From NCBI GenBank assembly GCA_027605045.1, contig JAQFWX010000011.1, positions 558,001 to 622,000 of the forward strand: 64,000 nt of DNA, read 5' to 3'. Shown in pieces: positions 53,913 to 64,000 of the stretch. This DNA is from Phallus indusiatus (taxonomy: Eukaryota; Basidiomycota; Agaricomycetes; Phallales; Phallaceae). The position numbers and the translations under genes were made by a program. The notes below the pieces were generated by a model that saw only the letters and a list, made by a program, of their open reading frames with translations, made no database searches and was not told the DNA's origin. How positions within the stretch are numbered: the first letter of the stretch is position 1; every line of letters starts with the position of its first letter.

Positions 53913-55165
53913 CTATTCTGAATACGACCCTTCCGCAGTCGTTTCTTTCATGTTCTCAATTATCTTTCTGACCCGCTCATATACAGCAAACACGATGGCC
54001 TGGCCCGGTGCTACTCTTAAAACTCGAGGGGTAATGCCCTTATAGAAAGATCGAAACCCTTCCTGACGCCACATGTCCCCGGCTATGTATTTTATCCGCG
54101 TCAAGGCGGACTCGCCTGCATTTGCTGTAGATTTTTGCAAACCTGCAAACGCGTTGTATAAGCATTGTGAGTACAAGTTTGGCTTTGGTTCAGAAAAAGG
54201 ACGATTCCTCACGGGTTTTTATAGTGTCTATCGGCGCATTCGAGAACGGGCCCATGGCTCCTGAGATCAGGCCGATTATCATGTGTTGATAGGATGGTAG
54301 ATCGGTCAATTCTGGTTGGAATTTGTGTGCTTGTTTCTTCAATTCTTGGTATGCTGTAAAGTTTGCCCCTGGAATATATACGAGGATCAATAATGCGAAA
54401 GATTTCAACAGGCATGCAGATATTAACCTTGATTCGTGGCTTGCCGTAAAGCTGTTAAGGTGACTCCCCGATAAAGCGTCGCGAAACCTTCTTCACGGAC
54501 GATCGTGTACACTGCGTGAGCCGCATTTCGGTATCGGGGGATTTCGAGAGGATCTGCAAGAGAGTGTGATTGGGCTTGGAGACGGATTTTAACGACTTCC
54601 ATGGGAGTTACTACTGCCACTGCTTCAGTTATCCCAGCAGCTAAACCCGCTATTGAGAAGTATGTCAGCATTTGATATCTCAGCTGGAGTGCTACTAGCG
54701 TACCTACAAAAACACCTCCAACACTGGTTTTCCCTGTACTCTCATTCGTTAACCACTTTTTATATGTTTCGAAGCTTGCAAATCGAATAGCCATCTTTGG
54801 TACGATTCCTGACAGTACTGCACCGAGTCCCTTGTATAAAGCCAGCGGTGTCTCTCGTTGGACGATAGATGCTCCTGTCGCGAGGAACCCACGGGATTTA
54901 CCCTATCAATGTAAATTGAGTGGGCCATGCGGGAGACGAGAAACTATTTTATACGGTCTTACCCCACCGATTCCCGACTTGGAGAGCTGCATCCTTACTT
55001 TAATGGTATCCAGCGGTTGACAGCATAGCTGAAGAACCATGTCAGTTGATATAAGGATGTTGAGTGTCTGCTAGATACACTAACCGCCTCCATAGCACCC
55101 GCAAGACCGCCGGCCAATATATGCGTAGCAAAACCAACAGGCTTTTTCTCACCACTTTTCGACAT
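53913..55165 (-). CDS. SFC1: Mitochondrial succinate/fumarate carrier
   Basis: SLC25 antiporter of about 320 aa that brings succinate into mitochondria in exchange for fumarate, needed for growth on C2 compounds. The start is ATG 55165 (MSKSGEKKPVGFATHILAGG, LAGAMEALCCQPLDTIKVRM). Repeat 1 ends GASIVQRETPLALYKGLGAV, LSGIVPKMAIRFASFETYKK. Repeat 2 has GLAAGITEAVAVVTPMEVVK, IRLQAQSHSLADPLEIPRYR, REEGFATLYRGVTLTALRQA and TNQGANFTAYQELKKQAHKF. Repeat 3 has IGLISGAMGPFSNAPIDTIK and EGFRSFYKGITPRVLRVAPG, QAIVFAVYERVRK. Each carries PxDxxK/PMExxK. The sequence is Sfc1/Acr1-like (CCQPLDTIKVRMQLS, MEVVKIRLQAQ). Divergent from SWR1 across 923 bp. Confidence 0.93.
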
Positions 55166-56088
55166 TATTGCAAAGGAATTATCGGGATGTCCGTACGGTG
55201 TCTTATTGTATCCAGGAGAGAACGGTTGCTCCTTGTCAAGCGCAAACGAAAACGAAAAATTCTATAAATAATTTACCCAAGATGTTGTTTTCGATCGGCG
55301 AGTGGAGGATAAATTACACCCAAGAGTCTAGATATTAGATCTATAAGTAAAGCTTGGAAGTGGAGTATCCGGAACGAAGGGTGCCCGCCATACGGTGCCA
55401 ACGGGATAGCGGCGGAAGTTACGTGCGTATCCTATCTCGCAGTACCCTGTACACTCGTAAGCGTCACTCTCGTGGCGCACGACGGCGGGCTACAATTCAA
55501 GACATTGACTCGGAGAAAGGCAGCTGCACCGACTAACATGAAGCAACTTGGAAGTAGGCGTGTTTGAGCTTATAATATAACAGATACATAGTGGCGCTTT
55601 GTTATAGATTGTATATTATTACCATTATCAATCTTTCGCCGAGTCGCAGTCAGTGCTGCAGAACTGGTATGATATTGTACAGTGATTTTTGCCCCCGCTT
55701 GATTTCAGACGCGATACTCGTCGTACTTTCCTCACCGCTTTAAAGACATGTACGTAGTAAAGATTAATTAATCAAGGACATTGTTATCAGTGTCAATATC
55801 CATAAGCTTCGTTAGGAATGCCCGGGGCTTTGAGTGTTGCTCGAAACTGAGACATGCATAGGCGGCCGTGGGTGAATCCACAAGGACAAACAAGTCCCGT
55901 ATCCACAAGGGGCGCAACAATGCGCGGTCTACCAGCAACCATTACGAATGCACATCTGCTAGCTCTGCAAATCGCATCAAAACCTTCTTGTTATAACGAT
56001 AGTACGACATTCCTCCAATTCCCTGCCAATTCCATCCGAAATTCGTCGAGTATTTATTCCCTTTTCTTCCCCGAATGAACCAGCCCAG
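55166..56088. other. Divergent promoter region, SFC1 and SWR1
   Basis: 923 bases between divergent start codons. GC-rich centre (55350-55520) with open frames that show no protein-like pattern. No RNA gene, repeat or convincing upstream exon. Confidence 0.45.
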
Positions 56089-59000
56089 ATGTCTTCAAGT
56101 CACACTTCAAAAAGGACTGTGCCATCTACACCGGACGACCCGCATAATACAGGCGTAGCTGAAGATGCCTCCGGCCTTGAAACCATTGACGAACGAATTC
56201 GTCAGCGAAGAGCAGAAATACTACAAGATCTCCAGAAACAACTGGAAGAGCTAATGGACAGACACGATGATTTGGTTGGTTCCTTTGCCTCTTCTTTCAT
56301 TTATTACAGGTCTCATTTGATTTTATTCATTAGGTGAGGGAGGCCTTTCAGCTGGACAAGTTTGTGACAATACTCAAGTATGATCCCAAAGCAAGTATTC
56401 AAGCTATTAAATTGACCGAAAACGCACATTAATACACGAGAAACCAGGTAGCAAAACAAGACACTAGTCAGGTTTTTCTTCAGGTCGGTTCCTCAGGTCA
56501 TGCTGAATCCTCTATCTTCGAATTCACCGTTTGACCAATAGTTCAGAGAACCTTTCGACCTCATAACAAAGTCAGCAAAAAGCGACAGTCCTCGAAAAAC
56601 AAGGCGGGCTTTGAATGAGCACCGCACATTATTTTTGACTGCTTTGAATAACAAACTTCCCAACTCTCCCTCTCCTCAATACAGGGGGATCAATCCGACC
56701 CCAATCGTCCTCACAAGTTCCTCAGCAGTAACGACGTCGTTTCAAAGCAAAAATCAAAGCATACGCCCAGACGTAGCGATGCGATGAAATCTGGACAAAC
56801 TATTGACGTAACTCCCGTTGCTTCCAATAAATCCACGATGCAGTTACGCAAACCCAGAATTGCATCTATGTCCCTTGCTCAAAATTCACCATCACCCCGG
56901 GGAGTTAAAAGAAAAGCGTCCAGTCTGTTCCAAGATTTAGATAGGGTCCAGGACCTTGACGTAGAAGCGACTATACCGTCATCAACTAGCGAGATGCGTT
57001 CTCCTGATGTCAAACATACAATCAAACGCGTTCGCCTATTTCAACGCCCTCGTCCCATTTCCTATACGCATCCTTCGCAAATACCCCCAAAATTCAAGCA
57101 CGACGGTTCAATTCGAAAATTTTTGGGATCATATATTACTTTGGAGAATAGCGGTGATATGACTATCGATACTTCTATGGACCTTTCCACAACAGAGGCG
57201 GAGCTAAGGGCGCGTATTAGAACTCTTAGAAAAGATGGTAGATTGACCTTGAACGTACTTGACCTACCAGAGGGTTTCTTGAATCATCATCCATGCATAG
57301 CCAAACAGAGGGAAAGCACGAAGATCATCACCAAAAACTCATATCATCAGCTTTACAGAAAGGCCAAGCGATGTTGGCAGAGTCTTCCTTCAAGCGGGCA
57401 ATTGCCAAAAGGATATCCAAAAGTGTATTAGCATGGCATGCGAATCATGAGAGCAATGAAGAAAAGGCAAAAAAAGCCGAAACTTTGCGCATGAAGACCC
57501 TTGCAAAACTCACTGCCAAAGAAGTTGAAAGACAATGGAAAAAAGCTGTTTTCGTAAGTTAATTTCTGGAAGGACGAGGTTTGTCCTCTTATCGTATCTG
57601 TTATTCGTAGGCTATTCGAGAAAGGAATCGTGTCATTTTAGAAGCTGAGGAGGCACGGATAGGTCGGATGCATCTGGATGCAATTCTAGATCAATCGGGA
57701 ATGATTTTAGAGGCGCAACAGCTTGACCTAACCCGTACTCGCTCAAGATCTGGAAGCATCAAAGATTGGAGCACCAACGACGACGATGACTCGGAACGTC
57801 AAAGTCACGATGAAGAAAGCAAAGAGGACCCGATACCGACGCTGATACAGATTCTGAAGATGTTGACGCTTCATATCTCTTGGGTCTTGAAAATGGCGAG
57901 ATATCCCACATAGAACTTGGACAGGGTGACCGTGATTCCGAAGAACCGTCCGAGTCAGCTTCTTTGAATATGCGTTTGGAATCTAGGGACACGTCTCAAT
58001 CTTTGGATGTATCTCATTCTCAAACTCCTTCCGTAACCGCAGCACCTTCAGTCATGGGTACTGATGATCATTCTACAGCCAATGTCGATTCAGATACTGA
58101 TGAAGAGACGCAAGCCGAAGATTTCATAGTCCCAGCTAGTGTAGAAGAGAATCCAGGTGGTGATTTAACAACATCTGTTGCTGATCATTCCGAAAATGGA
58201 GCGGATGACGCTGCGGAGGCTTCGGAAGTGAGCAACGAGGATTTACCCGAAAACTCAAACTCCTTAAGATGTCATACACCCGAAGTCGACGAGCCTGAAA
58301 CTATCGAAGCACAAGACATTTCGGTTGTCCAAGAAAATCATTCAGGCAACGGTATACCTGAGGCTCAGCTTCTGAATCATACCAGTCCTGCAAAGGATGC
58401 AGATGCCCAAAGTTTACCGGAAATTGAAAATGAAACTGACGCTAACTTAGAGCCGCCGATTGAGAACCAGGATGATAAGGAGATTGAAGCCGAAGACGAC
58501 GATGCGGATATTCCTCCTCACCTACGAGACTTCGCTGTAGCGCCCGTTGACTGGGTTCCAGAATCCAAGGTCAATCCACCGTTTTTGTTGAGAGGTGTTC
58601 TTCGACCATATCAACAAGCAGGGTTGGAGTGGCTCGCTAGCTTGCATATCAATAAACTCAATGGTATATTGGCCGATGAAATGGGTTTGGGGTATGAGCT
58701 CCTCGATTTTGCTTTAATCCGTGCCTTACTTGATATGTTAGAAAAACCATCCAAACCATTTCTCTTTTGGCTCATTTGGCCTGTGATCGTGGAATTTGGG
58801 GGCCGCACTTAATCATCGTACCCACAAGCGTGTTACTAAACTGGGAAATGGAATTCAAAAAATTTCTGCCCGGGTTCAAGATTCTCTCGTACCATGGGAA
58901 TACCAAACGCCGGAAGGAACTTCGAGTTGGATGGAATAATAAACATGCTTTCAATGTCTGCGTAACTTCTTACACTTTAGCGAGTCGAGACGCACACATT

Positions 59001-61176
59001 TTTAAACGCAAAGCCTGGTATTATATGATTTTGGACGAAGCCCATATGATCAAAAACTTCAAGTCGCAGCGCTGGAACATTTTACTGATGTTTCGGTCAT
59101 TCAGAAGGCTATTGCTAACGGGCACACCTCTGCAAAATAATTTGATCGAGCTTTGGGCCCTTTTACAATTTTTGATGTCTGGGACGGATTTTGCTAATGT
59201 AAAGGAATTCGGGGATTGGTTTTCAAGTTAGTATATTCTACCTGTCTCGTATAGATCGATTTTTGACTTTCCAAATAGACCCTTTAGAAAAGGCTATTGA
59301 GCTAGGGACGGTTATGGACGAAGAAACACAAGAGCGGGTCAAGAAGTTACACATGGTTTTGAGACCATACCTTATGCGACGTTTGAAAGCAGATGTCGAA
59401 AAGGAATTGCCAAGCAAATATGAGCATATAGTCACTTGTCGTCTCTCCAAACGACAGCGCTTTCTTTATGACGAATTCATGTCGCGAGCCACCACACAGG
59501 AATCACTGGCCTCCGGTCTGTATCACAAGGTTGCAAATGTCCTAATGCAGCTAAGAAAAGTGTGCAACCATCCGGATCTCTTTGAGGTTAGACCAATTGT
59601 TACGTCTTTTGCGATGCCACGGCCAGCCATCGCGGACTTCGAGATACAGGAGCTTTTGATCAGACGGCGGTTGCTGCAAAATGAGGACGAGCGAGCAGAC
59701 TTAGATCTGCTAGGATTAGTATTTCTACAACATCAAGGAAAATCTATGATCCAAGCAAGGTCTACCCGCAATCTAGATGCGTCATTTCATTTACCTATCA
59801 CCGAACTCCCAGGAGAACCCCCGCCTCCTGATACACGGACTATTGAAGGATATAAGCTACATATAGCTTACCAAAGACGATTAGCCGAGTTTCGTCGATG
59901 GACTCACATCTCGTACGTGAATCACCTTCGGTGCATCGCGTCTCCTGTTTATGGCCTGGAAACGATCACTGCCATTCGTCGATTATACGCGCCACTGCAA
60001 CCTATTATTGGGGCAGCGGACACAAATTATCTTGAGCGATCCGATGTTCTTCAAAAACTTGTCAAATCTTACGAGCAACGGTCCCATGAACTGACGCCTA
60101 CCTTTGATCATTTCGCATTCGTGACACCTCCTGTCATTGCTAGGGACATGGCGAGCCTGGCTCTATCAGGTCATTCACAACATATTCTCCAGTTCCAATA
60201 TGGAGACCCCGATTTTGTCGAAAATCTTCACAGAGTTAGCGTCAAGTTGCAGATTGCCTTCCCGGATGTATCGCTTATTCAATATGACTGTGGCAAACTG
60301 CAAGAGCTGGCCACCTTACTCCGCAAAAGAGCTGCTGGAGGACATCGTGTCCTAATTTTCACACAAATGACCAGGGTGTTGGATATCCTCGAGATCTTTT
60401 TGAATTTCCACGGATATCGCTATCTACGCCTCGATGGCGCGACGAAGATAGAGGATAGACAATATATAACAGAACGCTTTAATAATGATCCTAGAATTTT
60501 TGCATTCATCGCATCATCTCGATCAGGCGGTGTCGGCATTAAGTGAGTTGGTTTAAAAATTGAACTTCAGGCTGGGACTCTAACACCGTTTGATAAGCTT
60601 AACCGGGGCCGATACCGTCATATTCTACGATAGCGATTTCAATCCGCAGATGGACAGACAATGCGAGGATCGGTATGTTTCCTTGTTCATTTGCCCGTTG
60701 ATACACTAGGATCTGAGTCCGCAAATAGTGCACATCGTATTGGGCAGATACGGGACGTTCATATATATCGCTTCATCTCGGAACACACTGTTGAAGAAAG
60801 CATGCTTCGAAAAGCAAACCAAAAGCGTTCACTGGATAACATTGTGATCCAACAAGGCGAATTTGACTGGCATAGGCTGTTAATGGACGATGTTGCGTTT
60901 GGTAAGGCATTAGAAGAATTTGAAGACCAAGAAGATGCTCTTGCTGCTCGCCTGGCAGCTCGAGAAGAAGCTGCGCGAGAAGTTGAGGATCACGCCGATT
61001 TTGCTGCTGAAATTGAAGGGGAAGAAACAATAACAGCAGAGGGACAAGTGGAACAACTTCGGACACACGAAAAACACGTCGAAAAGGAATTAGAAGAAAA
61101 TGAAGGTACGATTGCTGAATATATGTTGGCCTTTGTAAACCATGACTGGGAATGGTTTTCAACCTGGCGGTTGTAA
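56089..61176 (+). CDS. SWR1: SWR1-type chromatin-remodelling ATPase
   Basis: Catalytic subunit of the SWR1 complex, which exchanges H2A-H2B for H2A.Z-H2B; about 1,480 aa. N-terminus MSSSHTSKRTVPSTPDDPHN with DERIRQRRAEILQDLQKQLE. An HSA segment lies at 57360-57650 (SFKRAIAKRISKSVLAWHAN, KEVERQWKKAVF, AIRERNRVILEAEEARI) for actin/Arp binding. A long acidic stretch is followed by LLRGVLRPYQQAGLEWLASL. Motif I is GILADEMGLG joined by an intron to KTIQTISLLAHLACDRGIWG. Motif II is ILDEAHMIKNF, motif III LLLTGTPLQNNLIELWALLQ. VLRPYLMRRLKADVEKELPS follows, then a large insert (59600-60130) diagnostic of Ino80/Swr1 ATPases. HRVLIFTQMTRVLDILEIFL, SRSGGVGIKLTGADTVIFYD, SDFNPQMDRQCEDRAHRIGQ and VHIYRFISEHTVEESMLRKA come last. 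One early intron seems to use a GC donor (aaa|gcaagt near 56393). Confidence 0.94.
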
Positions 61177-61337
61177 CTTTTAACTGTTGTCAGTCAAATC
61201 ATGTCACATTACAAATATTATATTGTAGTACTGCCTGTTGTTCTATTAATTTAAGGCGAAAATGTCAAATTGTGTTACCGGCGCTACGGGCGGGGACTAT
61301 GCCAGTCTATGTAGTATCCGATTTTTAACACCTAGTA
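61177..61337. other. Short spacer between SWR1 and dynactin p24-like gene
   Basis: 161 bases, same-strand neighbours. Contains both the SWR1 terminator region and the next promoter. Nothing further seen. Confidence 0.4.
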
Positions 61338-62397
61338 ATGGTCGTCTTGGGTAGTGTTTTCCTTGGAGACGCTCACCAATACCGACTTTATCCAACTACA
61401 CCGCCTACTTCACCACCTCCAATTGGGGATTCACCTTTAAGAATACAGCAACAAGCTCTCAGACTTCCTAATACATCGTACATGTCCGAAATAGACGACG
61501 ATATAGACACCGCTCCGCAGGAACGCACTACAGCTTTGCCTCCAGAAGCCGAAATCATTCCCTCAATCTCTCCGGAATTATCTCTCGAACTCCGTCTACG
61601 CTGGCTTGAGGCCCTTTTATTCGGTGTGCGTCAAGAGTTGGCAAAAGAGTCGCGTGGTAATAGAAAGCTTGACTCGAAGGATGAAACAGCGAAAAAAGCA
61701 TCTCTGCTGAGGAGGGCCGAAGAAATACAGCAAAACTTGAATTCTGTTATTCAAAACCATGAGGGAATCAGAAAATTCATGGATAGATGTGAGTTGTCTT
61801 CGCGTTTATCCCGTAACTTTTGCTCGCATTCGATTGAAGTGGAGAATAGACGAACAGTATGCGCAATATTTAACACCAGCCTTCTCAATCTCAGGAATTC
61901 CAAATACGGGTTCATCCCTATATCAGGGGATGTCTTCTACCGAAATCGATGCTTTATTATCTGAAATGGAAACGGATATTCAAAGTGCTGACAGAGATTT
62001 GCGTGAAATTGATGAGTTGGTTAAAAGAGGAGTTGCGGGTGCTGGTAAACTACCTGGTAAGAAAAATTATAGCCATTGTTCCGGAGCAAACTACATGCAA
62101 TTTGTTAGATCATGCGTCTCTACAACCCCGTTTGGATGCCCTAATAGCTGCTCATCAAGAAGATTTAGATAAAGCGAATGCTTTAGAAAAACGCATTGCT
62201 AATTTATTAGAGCAACATGCAACAAAGGTACTAGTTTCCTCAGACTCCATCTGGGACATTCATGTCACGCTCATCTTCAGGTGGACGCACTGTCCGAGTT
62301 ATTTGTCGCATGGAATGATGTCATCACAGAGGCCGAAGATATCATATCGAAGACTGAACGAGAAAAGGAACGGCAACGGCGACTGGGTTATGAATAA
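61338..62397 (+). CDS. Dynactin p24 (DCTN3)-like coiled-coil protein
   Basis: About 280 aa. The start may be the ATG at 61338 (MVVLGSVFLGDAHQYRLYPT) or the internal MSEIDDDIDTAP at 61482. The core reads ELSLELRLRWLEALLFGVRQ, KASLLRRAEEIQQNLNSVIQ, NHEGIRKFMDRC, DEQYAQYLTPAFSISG, STEIDALLSEMETDIQSADR and KRGVAGAGKLP. It then has HASLQPRLDALIAAHQEDLD, LEKRIANLLEQHATK and VDALSELFVAWNDVITEAED, ending EREKERQRRLGYE. The WLEALLFG opening, a long heptad region and the FVAWNDVITEAE near the end follow the plan of dynactin subunit 3 (FVQWDELL in animals) and fungal nuclear-distribution proteins of that family. If correct, it is a dynein-dynactin shoulder component involved in nuclear migration. Introns fall after FMDRC, GKLP and QHATK. 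Confidence 0.62.
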
Positions 62398-62599
62398 ATC
62401 ACAACAGAATATTTCACGAGTGCACGACTCGTTTATTTGACTATCGTCCTAGTAATGAAGTCGACATACATGGCATAATTATTGTATTTTTTTAGATTTT
62501 AGACCTGAAATGTATGAATATCTGCAGCTTTAAAAAATGGAAAATATTTGTTACAAGGTCTGCCATATTCAGTAATTGGAAAAATTGAAAAATTTAGAT
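62398..62599. other. Convergent spacer
   Basis: About 200 AT-rich bases between convergent genes, 3' UTRs only. Confidence 0.4.
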
Positions 62600-64000
62600 C
62601 TACAATTGCAGCACATTCGGGGAATTAGAGGTTTTCAATGAAACTTTACCACTCCCAGGAGGGGAATTTTCTCCCCACTGCACGTTCGCGGAAAGTTTTC
62701 TTCCTCCGACTCGTTCGGCAGATACCACCCGAACTCGATCTTGACCACTAGGATCCTCGACATAAGTCTGCTCCAGGGTTGGTCCGAATACGCTACTCTC
62801 AAGGCGAATGTGCCCTTCAAATGTTGGGTGCAACGTCGTCTTTATTGCTGAGTTAGTAGTTGATCCAACCAAATTGAGTATCGAGAAGGGTGAAATCGGG
62901 GCTTCGGGGAAGGACAGCGTCAAGGGGGAGTTGCTGGTTTTTGCTTTAACGGTAAACAATGCTGGTAGATCAGGATCGTTCGATTCTGAGATCAAGTTTA
63001 TAGGAGCTTTTATAAACCTATAAGAATAAAAGACTCAATGAAATTATATCCAATTAATTAAAGCTTAGAAGGCTTACCCATTATTGGTCTCTAGTTCAGC
63101 TATTGTAGCTTCAGAGGGGTCTACGTTTTTCATAGTGATAACAACATCAATAGCACCATTGGACGTTTTCAAAACCAATTTTTTGGTTGTAGTGAACGAG
63201 CCAGTGATTGGTGCATTGCTTGTTCGGAAATCCGCATCTCCTACAAACACATCCTAAATTTCGAATATGTATCAGAGGAAATATAGGGTGAAAATGCAAT
63301 CGGTAACTAACATGGACTGCAATTGGAGTATTGGCGCTGCGAAGGCTGGTCCTATTGAACTCGACGAGATTATCCAAGGACAGGAACTGTGACCAAATGC
63401 CCATTTGTGTATCCAAGCCCTTGATGGAAAGGGGTTCGTTACTGCTTCGAGGGAACTTGACGACGACAGTGAATCGAATCGAATCACGGGAGAATATTCC
63501 GCGCGGAGTCTGAGATTGAGATAAGTAATCTTGTATGTGTAATACGCAAAGAAGAAGGGGCGTACAAAGAAGCCCACGCCTCGTTCGTTGACATTACGAC
63601 TAAGGAGGCAAATGTTCGACTTCTGTATGGTTTCAAATTTATTATATTCGACGACAATGTCTACGATGACGCTATCCTGAGCCACGTCGTCCGAAGTGGT
63701 AAATTGTAAACTGCCATGGCCGCCGTTTCCACGAGATAAGAAATAGATCAAATCCGAAGATGTAGGGATAGTGTACGAAAAAGACTCTCGGAACCTGTAA
63801 TCACCGGGATAGGTGTCTTGGTTTGGTGTGCTGGATAATCGTGGAGACGAATTCGGAAAGCACTCTAAAACATTGCCATCACTCTGGGGGATTTGGAAAG
63901 TTTCGTCTCCGAAGATCTAGAAAGTTTAGTTAAATGTAAGCAAACCAAAGAGGTATATTGCAGCTAACGCACATTTGCGTTTGGAATGATACCAGAGGAC
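62600..64000 (-). CDS. Basidiomycete hypothetical protein, adhesin-like repeats, 5' end beyond window
   Basis: Over 400 aa. The 5' part lies past the right edge. Exons read, in order, NVLECFPNSSPRLSSTPNQD, RGNGGHGSLQFTTSDDVAQD, DSVIVDIVVEYNKFETIQKS, TPRGIFSRDSIRFTVVVKFP, LNLDNLVEFNRTSL-type (LSLDNLVEFNRTSLRSANTP), DVFVGDADFRTSNAPITGSF, TTTKKLVLKTSNGAIDVVIT and FIKAPINLISESNDPDLPAL. It ends GKVSLKTSNSPNVLQL at 62600. Alternating 'NAPI...F..TKKLVL.TSNG.I.V' strands are typical of repetitive beta-helix/DUF4097-like proteins common in Agaricomycetes. Function, location and membrane anchor are unknown since the N-terminus is missing. Confidence 0.68.

Noticed and set aside
55354..55536. Arg-rich open frame in the SFC1-SWR1 gap
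   Set aside because: Short, GC-rich and no conserved pattern; lies in a divergent promoter.
1..64000. Secondary-metabolite cluster, mating-type locus, provirus, transposon or CRISPR-like array
   Set aside because: No terpene, PKS or NRPS genes, homeodomain pair, pheromone receptor, integrase, reverse transcriptase, terminal repeat or regularly spaced repeats were found.

Overview
The window is nuclear DNA of a filamentous basidiomycete fungus, most likely an Agaricomycete. The genes are densely packed on both strands and are cut by many short (about 50-70 nt) GT-AG introns plus a few apparent GC-AG introns. tRNA genes sit alone between protein genes, one of them with its own intron. Several proteins have fungal-type architectures: Zn(2)-Cys(6) regulators, Bem2, VTC1, SWR1, SLP1 and a G-alpha with a long insert. 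There is no operon logic, CRISPR array, insertion sequence, provirus or toxin gene that I can support. Gene models below were built by joining exons by eye at splice sites and protein-family continuity. Outer limits are given, and internal exon ends are stated only where I checked them.

Layout, left to right. 0-4.2 kb, minus strand: a RhoGAP cut by the window edge, an alpha/beta-hydrolase relative whose catalytic triad seems lost, and VTC1 (polyphosphate polymerase subunit). 4.4-8.2 kb, plus: two type II J-domain co-chaperones in tandem, the first (Sis1-like) preceded by a perfect three-unit heat-shock element. 8.4 kb: intron-bearing tRNA-Gly(CCC). 9.2-10.7 kb: Gtr2/RagC GTPase of the TORC1 pathway. 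11.0-15.8 kb, minus: a small unrecognised protein, an aberrant G-alpha, and acyl-CoA-binding protein whose reading frame appears broken by one base. 16.3-18.0 kb: a tandem PH-domain protein. 18.5-25.6 kb: two paralogous Zn(2)-Cys(6) transcription factors head to tail. 25.6-27.7 kb: gene-poor.

27.7-36 kb: a GBD/FH3 (formin N-terminus-like) protein without an FH2 domain, PWP1, eIF3j, an HTD2-like dehydratase with a puzzling 3' end, and an F-box/LRR-like protein. 36.5-42.9 kb: a very large Bem2-type RhoGAP. 44-49 kb: SLP1-type SUN-like ER protein, a mitochondrial carrier, tRNA-Thr(CGU). 49-55 kb, minus: transportin (Kap104), the HDEL/KDEL receptor Erd2, and the succinate/fumarate carrier Sfc1. 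56-62.4 kb, plus: the SWR1 chromatin-remodelling ATPase and a dynactin p24-like coiled-coil protein. 62.6 kb to the end: a basidiomycete surface-like protein cut by the right edge.

Most genes are housekeeping genes placed together without an obvious shared pathway. Recurrent themes are Rho/polarity signalling (two RhoGAPs, a GBD/FH3 protein, G-alpha, PH protein), nuclear transport and nuclear positioning, and mitochondrial carriers. I did not find a convincing undescribed multi-gene system. The points most worth checking are the degenerate hydrolase, the ACBP frameshift, the unusual G-alpha, the tandem J-protein and zinc-cluster pairs, and the FH2-less GBD/FH3 protein.
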